Assembly: GCA_030640905.1 (NCBI GenBank)
Contig: DAOWIM010000217.1
Location: 1 to 6,387, forward strand
Direction: 5' to 3'
DNA length: 6,387 nt
Source: a bacterium
Lineage (GTDB): Bacteria; Zixibacteria; MSB-5A5; GN15; FEB-12
The first letter of the stretch is position 1; every line of letters starts with the position of its first letter. Below the pieces are notes generated by a model that searched no databases, was not told where the DNA came from, and was given only the letters and a program-made list of their open reading frames with translations. The position numbers were made by a program, and so were the translations under genes. This document shows positions 1-6,387 of this stretch, piece after piece.

Positions 1-2
1 AT

Positions 3-25
3 GTCAGGAGCGCAGGGCTCCTGAC
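3..25. repeat. Perfect 9-bp hairpin at left edge
   Basis: The arms GTCAGGAGC (3-11) and GCTCCTGAC (17-25) are exact reverse complements around a 5-base loop. No T-run follows on the plus strand, so it is not a classical intrinsic terminator in that direction. It could be a dispersed palindromic element, or the end signal of a gene lying left of the window. The structure is seen directly; its role is unknown. Confidence 0.6.
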
Positions 26-147
26 CTACTCATCTATTGATTAGTTACTATCCACCCTGGCGATTCTGGTGACGGGTCTCCTTTGTCGTTTATTCCTCAG
101 TCTAACAATACGTTACGGCCGGGTGGCCCGGGGAGATTGATGCGCGG
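26..147. other. Intergenic stretch without a gene
   Basis: No reading frame with recognisable protein similarity is visible on either strand. The GC-rich motif near 115-133 (core CGGGTGGCC at 120-128) recurs inverted at 407-421 (GGCCACCCG at 409-417), with small indels around it. A close variant of 121-133 (GGGTGGCCCGGGG) recurs in direct orientation at 154-166 (GGGTGCCCCGGGG), differing by one base. This looks like decayed repeat material and not a gene remnant. Confidence 0.4.
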
Positions 148-197
148 ATTTTTGGGTGCCCCGGGGCTTGCCCCGGGATGAGTTTGATCATTCCATG
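148..197 (+). repeat. Dispersed hairpin repeat, copy A (CTTG tetraloop)
   Basis: The block starts ATTTTTGGGTGCCCC. It contains a perfect 7-bp stem, CCCGGGG (160-166) with CCCCGGG (171-177), closed by a CTTG tetraloop (167-170), then a GTTTGAT segment and CCATG at 193-197. An inverted relative lies at 251-300. Between the copies the order GGGTGCCCC, hairpin with CTTG loop, GGG, TTTGAT, CCATG is kept while the stem bases differ. This suggests a palindromic interspersed element of the REP type, though the family is not identified. Confidence 0.5.
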
Positions 198-250
198 CTT
201 ATGACACTTTGATATTCTAAACACCGCTCGGCTTACTATTTTTTACCTAA

Positions 251-300
251 CATGGACGGGTTCATCAAAACCCACCGCAAGCGGATGGGGCACCCCAAAT
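251..300 (-). repeat. Dispersed hairpin repeat, copy B (inverted)
   Basis: Read on the minus strand, this block begins ATTTGGGGTGCCCC and ends CCATG, matching copy A at 148-197 in order and spacing. Its hairpin (plus-strand 271-289) has stem CCCA-CCG paired with CGG-TGGG, one bulged A at 285, and a CAAG loop, which is CTTG on the minus strand. The inner stem is CCG/CGG here and GGGG/CCCC in copy A, so the loop is conserved while the paired bases changed together. Confidence 0.45.
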
Positions 301-313
301 GTACCTAAGCCAA

Positions 314-451
314 GTAGGGTGGGATTCTCTTGCCACCCTTCGACTACGCTCTCCGGGCGGTATGCGGCTTTCAGGGTGAGCGAATACAGGGCCAAACGAG
401 TTTGACCCGGCCACCCGCCGTTAGCTGGTGGGAGGCAAGCCCCCACCCTAC
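314..451. repeat. 138-bp segment bounded by 10-bp inverted repeats
   Basis: GTAGGGTGGG (314-323) and CCCACCCTAC (442-451) are exact reverse complements bounding the segment. Each end forms its own hairpin: AGGGTGG/CCACCCT at 316-322 and 333-339, and GGTGGG/CCCACC at 427-432 and 442-447 with an inner GG/CC pair and a CAAG loop. The minus-strand reading of this area gives an open frame with no recognisable domain, which I treat as repeat-derived. A small non-autonomous mobile element is possible, but no target-site duplication is evident. Confidence 0.4.
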
Positions 452-460
452 GCGAGTTCC

Positions 461-540
461 AAAAGTCACGTGTGACCTAAAAGCCATTTGTGGCCGTGTG
501 ACCTAAAAGTCACGTGTGACCTAAAAGCTACGAGTGGCCT
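461..540 (+). repeat. Array of four 18-base hairpin units before the purN promoter
   Basis: Units lie at 461-478, 479-504, 505-522 and 523-540. Units 1 and 3 are identical (AAAAGTCACGTGTGACCT). Unit 2 has an extra 8 bases. Each starts AAAAG, ends CCT, and holds a 4-bp stem around a 4-base loop: GTCA/TGAC, GCCA/TGGC, GTCA/TGAC and GCTA/TGGC. The stem pairs change in a matched way between units. The array ends 15 bp before the -35 box at 556, so a role as operator sites for purN expression is plausible but unproven. It could also be a simple minisatellite. Confidence 0.6.
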
Positions 541-555
541 TGTGGTCACATGTGG

Positions 556-583
556 TTGACATGGGGAAGAATCGGCCTATATT
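556..583 (+). promoter_or_regulatory. Sigma70-like promoter for purN operon
   Basis: A consensus -35 box TTGACA (556-561) is followed after 16 bp by TATATT (578-583), one base from the TATAAT consensus. Transcription would start near 590 and leave a leader of about 60 bases before the purN ATG. The -35 box overlaps the tail of a near-tandem TGTGGT motif (541-561) just downstream of the hairpin array. The leader is short and shows no purine-riboswitch architecture. Confidence 0.6.
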
Positions 584-651
584 CAACCTTCTGAGTCTGT
601 TTGAATCGAACTGTGTGGTCGGGAGGGTGAATTGGAAAGCTGGGTCTTGAA

Positions 652-1269
652 ATGATGGAAAACCGGGCGCGGATCGCTGTTTTTATATCGGGTGGGGGAT
701 CAAATCTCAAAGCGCTTATCGACGCCACCAAGTGCGGCATACTGGGTGGGCAGATTGTGTTTGTGGTTTCCAGTCGTAAGAAGGCGTTTGGTTTGACCTA
801 TGCTCGGGATGAGAACATTGAAACATTTGTATTCAAAAAGAAAAACTACGAGTCACCTGAACAGGCAGCCGACGATCTACTGAACCGACTGGACGCGCAC
901 AAAGTTGAGTATATTGCCCTGGCCGGTTATATGAGTTTGTTGCCGGCCAATGTGGTGCGTGCTTATCGCGGTAAGATCACCAATATTCATCCGGCTTTGC
1001 TCCCGAAATACGGCGGGAAGGGGATGTTTGGTCATCACGTTCACGAGGCTGTGCTGGCCTCGGGCGATACCGAGTCCGGCCCGTCGGTTCATCTGGTCGA
1101 TGAGATTTACGACAACGGACGTATCCTCGGGCAGGCCAGGGTTCCGGTCCAGCCGGATGATACGGTCGAGACACTCTCGGCACGAGTCATAAAGCAGGAA
1201 CACAAATTGTACGCTCGGATACTGAACAAACTTATAAGAGGAGAATTCGATTCCAGTGACGACACCTGA
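652..1269 (+). CDS. purN: Phosphoribosylglycinamide formyltransferase PurN
   Basis: This cytosolic enzyme transfers a formyl group from 10-formyltetrahydrofolate to GAR, giving FGAR in step three of purine synthesis. The 205-residue protein has the usual length. The SGGGSN phosphate loop is at residues 13-18. The catalytic region NIHPALLP supplies Asn111 and His113, and SVHLVDEIYDNG supplies Asp154; these match Asn106, His108 and Asp144 of the E. coli enzyme. ATG 652 is followed by a second in-frame ATG at 655, and the upstream frame closes at 628. A strong purine-rich SD (GGGAGG, 621-626) lies unusually far from ATG 652; an in-frame CTG at 640 is better spaced but would add only four residues. 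The gene is first in the purine cluster behind the promoter at 556-583. Its end overlaps the likely purC start. Confidence 0.95.
   Translation: MMENRARIAVFISGGGSNLKALIDATKCGILGGQIVFVVSSRKKAFGLTYARDENIETFVFKKKNYESPEQAADDLLNRLDAHKVEYIALAGYMSLLPANVVRAYRGKITNIHPALLPKYGGKGMFGHHVHEAVLASGDTESGPSVHLVDEIYDNGRILGQARVPVQPDDTVETLSARVIKQEHKLYARILNKLIRGEFDSSDDT
1239..1243 (+). promoter_or_regulatory. Ribosome binding site deciding purC start
   Basis: AGGAG inside the 3' end of purN lies 12 bases before an in-frame GTG at 1256. It lies 33 bases before the ATG at 1277, which has no SD of its own. This favours GTG 1256, giving a 14-base overlap with purN and likely translational coupling. The purC frame is closed further upstream by a TAA at 1235. 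Confidence 0.5.
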
Positions 1270-2158
1270 TATTGTAATGACAACCGACATTAGCGAGTTT
1301 CCGCTGGTAGCTCGCGGCAAAGTACGCGACATCTACGACCTCGGCGACAAGTTGCTTTTTATTGCATCCGACCGGATATAGGCGTTCGATGTTGTAGCGC
1401 CCAACGGCATTCCGGGTAAGGGGCAGGTCCTCACAAAGATGTCGCTGTTCTGGTTCGATTTCCTCAAGGATACGGTTGCCAACCATCTGGTGACCGCAGA
1501 TGTGGACCAGTACCCATCCGAACTGCACAAGTATCGCGACATCCTCGAAGGTCGTTCGATGATTGTTCTCAAGGCTGAGAGGATTGATGCCGAGTGTATC
1601 GTGCGCGGTTATATATCAGGCAGTATGTGGAAAGAGTTGCAGGCCGCCCGCAAGGAAGGTAGTAACGTTGTGCATGGGTTTGAGTTTTCGCCGCAGCTAC
1701 AGGAGTCAGAGAAATTGCCCGAGACGTTGTTCACACCTTCTACCAAAAATGACGGTGGGCACGACGAGAATATAAGTTACGAACAACTCGTCAATGAAGT
1801 TGGCGAGGAGACGGCGGCGCTGTGTCGTGATAAGTCTATTGAGGTTTATAGCAAAGCCGCTGAGTATGCCCTGACCAAAGGCATCATCATAGCCGACACC
1901 AAATTTGAGTTCGGTTTCAGGGATGGGAAGTTTATTCTGATTGATGAAGTCCTCTCGCCCGACTCAAGTCGTTTCTGGCCTGCGGATCAATACCAGATTG
2001 GCTGCGGGCAACCATCGTTTGACAAACAACCGATCCGTGACTATCTACACCAACTCGGTTGGGACAAGAAACCACCGGCGCCGCGTCTTCCCGATGAAGT
2101 TGTGGAAGCATCGGCGCACAGGTACCGTGATGTGCAAAGACTGTTAACAGGGGAATAG
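1256..2158 (+). CDS. purC: SAICAR synthase PurC, interrupted by in-frame TAG
   Basis: SAICAR synthase joins CAIR and aspartate using ATP. From GTG 1256 the frame has 300 codons, the size of the long yeast ADE1-like form; ATG 1277 is the alternative start. Family motifs occur in order: RGKVRDIYDLGD near the N-terminus, ASDRI-stop-AFDVV, GKGQVLTKMSLFWF, RIDAECIVRGYISGS, a TKNDGGHDENIS segment, then ADTKFEFGF and DEVLSPDSSRFWPAD. The single defect is TAG at 1379-1381 (codon 42), where the family has Ser. One base change from TCG would explain it, and the frame is intact on both sides. If TAG stops translation, only a 41-residue peptide is made. Restart at ATG 1439 would give 239 residues lacking the N-terminal nucleotide-binding part, probably inactive. 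Sequence error, fresh mutation or local readthrough cannot be separated here. Confidence 0.85.
1379..1381 (+). other. Amber codon at conserved Ser of PurC
   Basis: TAG interrupts the SDRISAFD motif in an otherwise intact frame. TAG also ends purC itself (2156-2158), the DUF494 gene (4322-4324) and coaB (5535-5537), so TAG is a working stop in this genome and general recoding is unlikely. Confidence 0.85.
2149..2154 (+). promoter_or_regulatory. Ribosome binding site of purH
   Basis: AGGGGA overlaps the last codons of purC and sits 10 bases before ATG 2165. It supports that start and indicates coupling of purC and purH. Confidence 0.6.
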
Positions 2159-2164
2159 CTTAGC

Positions 2165-3736
2165 ATGAGTGAGAAGAAAGCGACCAAGCGGGCGTTGATA
2201 TCTGTTTCGGATAAGAGTGGGGTAGAGCAGTTGGCCCAGCAGTTGCACCAGATGGGGGTGGAGATCATTTCCACCGGTGGGACGCTCAAGCGGCTAAAAG
2301 AAGCAGGGGTGCCGGCGATTTCGATCACTACTTTTACCGGCGAACCGGAGATTATGGATGGCCGGGTCAAGACGTTGCATCCAAAAGTTTATGCCGGTCT
2401 GCTCTATCGTCGGGACAATCCTGATGATTGCCGGTTGCTCACTGAGATGGACTACCGGTCGATTGATCTGGTTGTGGTCAATCTGTATCCTTTTCAGCAG
2501 ACAGTTGCACGGGCCGATGCAACCGATGCGGAGATAATCGAGAATATCGATATTGGCGGACCTTCGATGATCCGCGCTTCGGCGAAGAACTTCACCAGTG
2601 TGACGGTGGTGGTTGATCCATCAGACTACGATGAGTTGATCGTTCAACTTACAGAAAACGACGGAGGGACAACCGCTGAGTTCCGTAAGCAGTGCGCTCT
2701 GAAGGCATTCCAGATGACATCGTCGTACGATACCGCTATCGCCGGTTATTTTGGATCGACTGAAACTTCGGACACGGAAGTCTTTCCGCAGAATGTATCT
2801 GCCGATTACTCGTTGGTCTCCACCCTGCGCTATGGGGAGAACCCTCATCAGCAGGCCGCGCTATACGCCAAGAACGGTTACAGCGCCCCGACTCTGATCA
2901 AAGCCGAGGTTCATTCTGGTAAGGAACTCTCGTTTAACAATTACAACGATCTCGACGCTGTCCTTGACATGATGTTCGATTTTTCCGAGCCATTCGCGTG
3001 TGTTTTCAAGCATTGCAATCCGTGTGGCGCGGCTATCGGTGCGGATATTGCCGAGGCGTACAAGCTTGCCTATGAGAGTGATCCGCTTTCTGCGTTTGGG
3101 TCGATTATCGGTTTGAATCGCGAGGTCGATATGGCCGCCGCTGAACTGCTGCGGGAGACACCGTTTGTGGAATGCATTCTGGCGCCATCGTACACCACCG
3201 ATGCGCTCAAATTGCTCCGGAGAAAAAAGGCCCGACGGATTCTATCGCTTCCGGCAATTGCCGAGGGTCGTCCCGCCAACCACCTGACATTCAAACAAAT
3301 TCATGGCGGTTTGCTTTTCCAGACGGCGGACAATGCTGATATGAGCGTGCCCGATCTCAAGGTTGTCACCAAGCGTAAACCGACCGAATCCGAGATGAAA
3401 GACCTTCTGTTCGGATGGCGGGTCGTCAAGCACACCAAATCAAATGCCGTCGTCCTGGCCAAAGGCGGCGCGACGGTCGGGGTTGGTATGGGGCAGACTT
3501 CGCGAGTCGATTCCGGATTTATGGCCGTCAAGCGGGCCGGTGACCGAGCGAAAGGCGCGGTGATGGCTTCCGATGCTTTCTTCCCGATGCCGGACGGAGT
3601 TGAAGTTGCCACCGACAAGGGTGTGACCGCGATCATCCAACCAGGTGGGTCCAAGGGAGACGAGCAGGCTATCGAGGCTGCCGAGAAGGTTGGGGCGGCG
3701 ATGGTGCTGACCGGGATTCGGCATTTCAAGCACTGA
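2165..3736 (+). CDS. purH: Bifunctional AICAR formyltransferase/IMP cyclohydrolase PurH
   Basis: PurH carries out the last two steps to IMP: formylation of AICAR with 10-formyltetrahydrofolate, then ring closure. At 523 residues it has full family length. The N-terminal IMP cyclohydrolase domain (about 8-200, MGS-like fold) has LISVSDKSG, STGGTLKRL, MDGRVKTLHPKVYAGLL and NLYPF, with GGPSMIRASAKN at 131-142. The C-terminal transformylase domain has LRYGENPHQ at 221-229, the catalytic pair Lys282-His283 in FKHCNPCGAA, DPLSAFGSI at 306-314, and the typical ending GIRHFKH. All expected motifs are present with no internal damage, in contrast to purC. The gene starts 6 bases after the purC stop. 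A weak terminator-like structure follows at 3741-3771. Confidence 0.97.
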   Translation: MSEKKATKRALISVSDKSGVEQLAQQLHQMGVEIISTGGTLKRLKEAGVPAISITTFTGEPEIMDGRVKTLHPKVYAGLLYRRDNPDDCRLLTEMDYRSIDLVVVNLYPFQQTVARADATDAEIIENIDIGGPSMIRASAKNFTSVTVVVDPSDYDELIVQLTENDGGTTAEFRKQCALKAFQMTSSYDTAIAGYFGSTETSDTEVFPQNVSADYSLVSTLRYGENPHQQAALYAKNGYSAPTLIKAEVHSGKELSFNNYNDLDAVLDMMFDFSEPFACVFKHCNPCGAAIGADIAEAYKLAYESDPLSAFGSIIGLNREVDMAAAELLRETPFVECILAPSYTTDALKLLRRKKARRILSLPAIAEGRPANHLTFKQIHGGLLFQTADNADMSVPDLKVVTKRKPTESEMKDLLFGWRVVKHTKSNAVVLAKGGATVGVGMGQTSRVDSGFMAVKRAGDRAKGAVMASDAFFPMPDGVEVATDKGVTAIIQPGGSKGDEQAIEAAEKVGAAMVLTGIRHFKH

Positions 3737-3740
3737 TCGC

Positions 3741-3771
3741 TGGTGGACCGAAACGGCGAACCATGTTTTTT
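3741..3771 (+). terminator. Weak intrinsic terminator candidate after purH
   Basis: TGGT (3741-3744) pairs with ACCA (3760-3763), enclosing a 3x3 mismatched internal loop and CCG/CGG closed by AAA (3748-3756). A T6 run follows at 3766-3771. The position just past the purH stop is right for ending the purine transcript, but the stem is short and broken, so termination would be partial at best. Confidence 0.35.
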
Positions 3772-3853
3772 GATCAGGTAATTCGGATTAGTGCTTGCAA
3801 AATGCGCGATCCGTACTATCTTGTTTCAAACGAACAGATTTGAGAGACACTTG

Positions 3854-4324
3854 ATGCGCGACCGAATTCTTGAAATAGTTGTCCTGATGGTTGATTACAT
3901 TCAGGGGAAAAGAGGGCAGCTTTTTAGCTCCGAGGAGCTCTCTTCGACATTGAAAACTCTGGGCTATTCCGATCTGGAAATTTCCTCCGCGTACATGTGG
4001 CTGGTGGAACGTTTTGATGATACCCCGGAACAACACTTTGCCAGTTTCGAACGCGCCCAGGGAACAAATCGCGTCCTGACCGATCTTGAGCGCTCCATTC
4101 TCTCCTCCGAGGCTCACGGTTATATTCTCAAACTGCTCAGTCTCTCGCTGATTGATCAGGCTCAGTTTGAATCGATCCTTGAGAGAGCCTCCCTGTTTGC
4201 GGTACAGCCGGTGGAACTCGATCAGATCAAGTTGATCGTCTCGGCGTTGCTTTTCAGGGATACGGAAGATATTGATCGCTTCACCCGTGACGACTCCAAC
4301 AACACCTCAATCTTTATCAATTAG
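3854..4324 (+). CDS. smg: Smg-like DUF494 family protein
   Basis: This 156-residue protein resembles E. coli Smg (about 157 residues), a DUF494 family member whose biochemical role is not established. Seen features are the N-terminal RDRILEIVVLMVDYI helix, then LFSSEELSSTLKTLGYSDLEIS followed by AYMWLVERF, the central RVLTDLERSILSSEAHGYI, and the C-terminal LDQIKLIVSALLF. The protein looks helical and acidic, with no signal peptide or membrane segment, so it is probably cytosolic. ATG 3854 fits the usual family N-terminus and has GAGAG (3842-3846) upstream. An in-frame GTG at 3791 would add 21 residues unlike the family. The TAG stop touches the coaC ATG directly, suggesting coupled translation. 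The family call is good; the function is unknown and the symbol is by similarity only. Confidence 0.8.
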   Translation: MRDRILEIVVLMVDYIQGKRGQLFSSEELSSTLKTLGYSDLEISSAYMWLVERFDDTPEQHFASFERAQGTNRVLTDLERSILSSEAHGYILKLLSLSLIDQAQFESILERASLFAVQPVELDQIKLIVSALLFRDTEDIDRFTRDDSNNTSIFIN

Positions 4325-4900
4325 ATGTCTCTGACCGGGAGAAAGATCACTGTCGGTCTTACGGGCGGGATAGCCTGTTATAAGATTCCGTACCTGATAC
4401 GGTCGCTGATTCACGAGGGTTGCGAGGTTCGCGTTGTGATGACTGAGGCCGCGACCAAATTCATTACGCCACTCACACTTGAGACGGTTTCGCGCAATCC
4501 GGTGGCGACCGACCTGTTCCCCACTCATGAATTTGTGGCCACGCGGCATATTGACATGGCCGGTTGGCCCGACCTGGTTTTGATAGCACCGGCTACTGCT
4601 AATTTCATTGGGAAAATTGCTTCCGGTATCTCCGACGATCTGCTCACGACTGTCGTATGTGCCAGTCCGCGACCGATCATGATAGCGCCCGCCATGAATA
4701 CTCAAATGTGGGTGAATCCAATAACGCAACAGAATGCTGGGCGGCTGCGGGAGTTCGGGTACTTGTTTATCGGTCCTGAGGAAGGGGAGATGGCCGAGCC
4801 GGGCCATGTGGGAACCGGGCGAATGTCGGAACCGGATCAGATTCTCGCTGCGATCAAGACCTTCCTGAAGAAATCAAAAAAAAAAAGCGCTGACCGGTAA
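4325..4900 (+). CDS. coaC: Phosphopantothenoylcysteine decarboxylase domain (CoaC part of CoaBC)
   Basis: This FMN-dependent enzyme decarboxylates 4'-phosphopantothenoylcysteine to phosphopantetheine in coenzyme A synthesis. GLTGGIACYK (11-20) binds the flavin phosphate. His75 in ATRHIDMAG is the expected catalytic base, APATANFIGKIASGISDDLL (88-107) is typical, and Asn125 lies in the PxMNxxMW motif (122-129). The substrate-clamp segment reads GEMAEPGHVGTGRM: Glu158 stands where E. coli CoaBC has Cys158, with one extra residue before GRM. The frame ends at TAA 4898 after a Lys-rich tail crossing an A11 run, while the CoaB domain continues at once in another frame. Without one A the two would form a 403-residue CoaBC, the normal size. 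The ATG abuts the previous stop and has no clear SD. Confidence 0.9.
   Translation: MSLTGRKITVGLTGGIACYKIPYLIRSLIHEGCEVRVVMTEAATKFITPLTLETVSRNPVATDLFPTHEFVATRHIDMAGWPDLVLIAPATANFIGKIASGISDDLLTTVVCASPRPIMIAPAMNTQMWVNPITQQNAGRLREFGYLFIGPEEGEMAEPGHVGTGRMSEPDQILAAIKTFLKKSKKKSADR
4876..4886 (+). other. A11 homopolymer at the CoaC/CoaB frame change
   Basis: Eleven consecutive A bases lie exactly between the two CoaBC domains. Loss of one A (or gain of two) joins the frames as KKSKK-KALTGKKVLV. No comparable run occurs elsewhere in the window. It may be a homopolymer-length error, a real indel, or a site where RNA polymerase slips to give both separate and fused products. Confidence 0.8.
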
Positions 4901-5537
4901 GAAGGTTCTCGTCACCGCTGGCCCGACCAGAGAGGCGATTGATCCGGTTCGATATGTCAGTAACTATTCTTCCGGCAAGATGGGCTATGCGATAGCCGAG
5001 GCTGCGGTGGCAGCCGGGGCTGAGGTAACTTTGATCTCCGGTCCAACCGCTCTGGAGCCTCCTGCCGGGGTCCGGTTTGTGGCGATTGAGAGCACTGCCG
5101 AGCTGGCTAAGGCGGTCAAGAAAGAGTTCCGAAAAACAGATTGCCTGATTATGGCCGCCGCGCCTTCCGATTTTGCCTCGCCAAAAACGACCAGCCACAA
5201 GATCAAACGAACATCCGCCGGACTTGATCTGACACTTGAGCCAACAGTCGATATCCTGCGATCTATTAGTGAGTTAAAGAGCGACCATCAGGTGGTGGCC
5301 GGTTTTGCGCTGGAGACCGATAATGGGATTACCAATGCCCGCAAGAAGCTTCGTGAGAAAAATCTCGACATGATCGTACTCAACTCTCCGGGGAATGCAA
5401 CCGGTTTTGATAGCGACACCAACCAGGTCACAATTATCCAGCCGCGAAGGAAACCACAGGAGTGGCCGCTTCTGTCCAAGCAAGAAATTTCCGGCAAGTT
5501 GATCGACGTGCTTGCGTCTCTGCTTTCGAAGGCTTAG
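4887..5537 (+). CDS. coaB: Phosphopantothenate-cysteine ligase domain (CoaB part of CoaBC), out of frame with CoaC
   Basis: CoaB joins 4'-phosphopantothenate to cysteine using CTP, the step before CoaC. The domain begins ALTGKKVLVTAGPTREAID, with RYVSNYSSGKMG carrying the conserved Asn/SSG nucleotide-binding signature, then AAAPSDF, the Lys-bearing HKIKR, VAGFALET and a GFDSDTNQVTII end segment. About 216 residues match a whole ligase domain. It has no proper start of its own: the first ATG (4980) lies inside SSGKMG and would remove the GPTREAIDPVRYVSN core, and a CTG at 4890 has no SD. It therefore depends on the frame joining at 4876-4886, as in the normal CoaBC fusion. The frame opens at 4869; the start given is where similarity begins. 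The UDG gene follows after 22 bases. Confidence 0.88.
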   Translation, partial: ALTGKKVLVTAGPTREAIDPVRYVSNYSSGKMGYAIAEAAVAAGAEVTLISGPTALEPPAGVRFVAIESTAELAKAVKKEFRKTDCLIMAAAPSDFASPKTTSHKIKRTSAGLDLTLEPTVDILRSISELKSDHQVVAGFALETDNGITNARKKLREKNLDMIVLNSPGNATGFDSDTNQVTIIQPRRKPQEWPLLSKQEISGKLIDVLASLLSKA

Positions 5538-5542
5538 TATAA

Positions 5543-5547
5543 GAAGG
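5543..5547 (+). promoter_or_regulatory. SD-like GAAGG before UDG
   Basis: GAAGG is 5 bases from ATG 5553, which opens only a 9-codon frame ending at 5582. It is 12 bases from the in-frame GTG 5560 and 15 from ATG 5563 of the UDG gene. The UDG start is therefore uncertain by a codon or so. Confidence 0.4.
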
Positions 5548-5559
5548 TAACCATGGGAC

Positions 5560-6330
5560 GTGATGAAAGATCATCCGGTTAACATCCACGATATGGTGCG
5601 CCGAGCTATCCGGGCGCAGGTCGAGCTTGGCCTCGGCGAAGTGATAGTGACCGGAACTCCCGTAAAACTTGAAGAAAACGATCTGGTGGCACAGATGAGT
5701 TCGGTTAGGAAAGTCAGTCAGACAGCAGATATGTTTGACCCAGCGGTTACGGTGTCAACGACACCACAGTATGCCTCGCTTGAAGATCATTTTAACGCTA
5801 TGTGCGATTGTCAACGCTGTTCGCTCGGTCAGACCCGTAACAAGTTAGTCTATGGGGCTGGTAATCCGAAGGCAGATGTGATTTTTGTTGGCGAGGGACC
5901 GGGCGCAGATGAAGACCGCATCGGCGAGCCGTTTGTTGGCCGGGCCGGTCAGTTGCTCGACCGGATACTGGCCGCGATTCAACTCTCCCGCGAACAGGTT
6001 TACATTGGTAACATCATCAAGTGTCGCCCGCCGAACAACCGTGACCCTCTTCCGGAAGAAATGGAGAGTTGCTTTCCATATCTTTTGGAGCAGATCAAAA
6101 TCATCAAGCCGAAACTGATTTGTTGTCTGGGGCGGGTGGCCGCTCAGGCACTCCTGAATACAAAAACCCCATTGGGGAAACTTAGAAAACAGTGGCACGA
6201 TTTTCACGGTGTCCAGACGCTGGTGACCTATCACCCGGCGGCGTTGCTTCGGTTTGCTTCGTACAAACGCGATACCTGGGAAGATATGCAGATGCTTAAG
6301 GCTCGGCTCGACGAGTTGACCGGCGCATAA
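5560..6330 (+). CDS. Family 4 uracil-DNA glycosylase (Fe-S type)
   Basis: This enzyme removes uracil from DNA to start base excision repair. In 256 residues (255 if ATG 5563 is used) the catalytic core spans about 80-250. It has GEGPGADED (111-119, motif A), GRAGQLLDRIL (127-137), KCRPPNNRDPLPEE (154-167) and TYHPAALLR (223-231, with the motif-B His). Four cysteines suit the family's iron-sulfur cluster: Cys84 and Cys87 (CxxC), Cys155, and Cys171 sixteen residues later; Cys82 is extra. The first 75 or so residues are a variable extension, beginning with a helix-like stretch similar to those seen before UDG4 domains. It follows coaB by 22 bases and is likely co-transcribed. No damage is visible. 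Confidence 0.92.
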   Translation: MMKDHPVNIHDMVRRAIRAQVELGLGEVIVTGTPVKLEENDLVAQMSSVRKVSQTADMFDPAVTVSTTPQYASLEDHFNAMCDCQRCSLGQTRNKLVYGAGNPKADVIFVGEGPGADEDRIGEPFVGRAGQLLDRILAAIQLSREQVYIGNIIKCRPPNNRDPLPEEMESCFPYLLEQIKIIKPKLICCLGRVAAQALLNTKTPLGKLRKQWHDFHGVQTLVTYHPAALLRFASYKRDTWEDMQMLKARLDELTGA

Positions 6331-6351
6331 GATCATTGATTGGATAGAAGC

Positions 6352-6387
6352 ATGGCACAGAGAACAAATACAGAGAATAGAAGGAAA
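6352..6387 (+). CDS. Possible start of next gene, cut by window edge
   Basis: ATG at 6352 opens a frame of 12 codons (MAQRTNTENRRK) that runs off the window. It lies 21 bases after the UDG stop in the same direction, so it may continue the operon. There is no good SD and the visible peptide is too short to identify. Confidence 0.35.
   Translation, partial: MAQRTNTENRRK

Overview
The window reads as bacterial chromosome of roughly balanced base composition. One strand carries a compact set of housekeeping genes, all on the plus strand: purN, purC, purH, a Smg/DUF494 gene, coaBC and a family 4 uracil-DNA glycosylase. The species cannot be named from the sequence. The mix (a long PurC of about 300 residues, a fused-type CoaBC, an iron-sulfur UDG and a repeat-rich intergenic region) would suit an uncultured or little-studied bacterium, but that is inference. 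Nothing points to a phage, plasmid, CRISPR array or insertion sequence.

Positions 1-650 hold no convincing gene. They contain a clean hairpin at the left edge, several inverted and dispersed hairpin repeats sharing a CTTG/CAAG tetraloop, and an array of four 18-base hairpin units (461-540). Directly after the array is a sigma70-like promoter (TTGACA, 16 bp, TATATT). Transcription from it would start about 60 bases before purN.

Positions 652-3736 are a purine cluster (purN, purC, purH) with overlapping or near-touching genes. PurN makes FGAR, PurC makes SAICAR, and PurH carries out the last two steps to IMP. A weak terminator-like hairpin with a T6 run follows purH. Positions 3854-6330 form a second tightly packed run: Smg/DUF494, CoaC, CoaB and UDG. 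The last 36 bases may begin another gene.

The main anomalies are two lesions in genes that should be essential. purC has an in-frame TAG replacing the Ser of its SDRISAFD motif. coaBC is split by a one-base frame change at an A11 run between its two domains. TAG also ends three genes here, so general reassignment of TAG is unlikely. Sequence error, real mutation, or (for coaBC) polymerase slippage are the live explanations. A third oddity is Glu at the place where CoaC normally carries its active-site Cys. I see no evidence of a wholly new multi-gene system. The repeat/promoter region and the coaBC slippage site are the most worthwhile leads.
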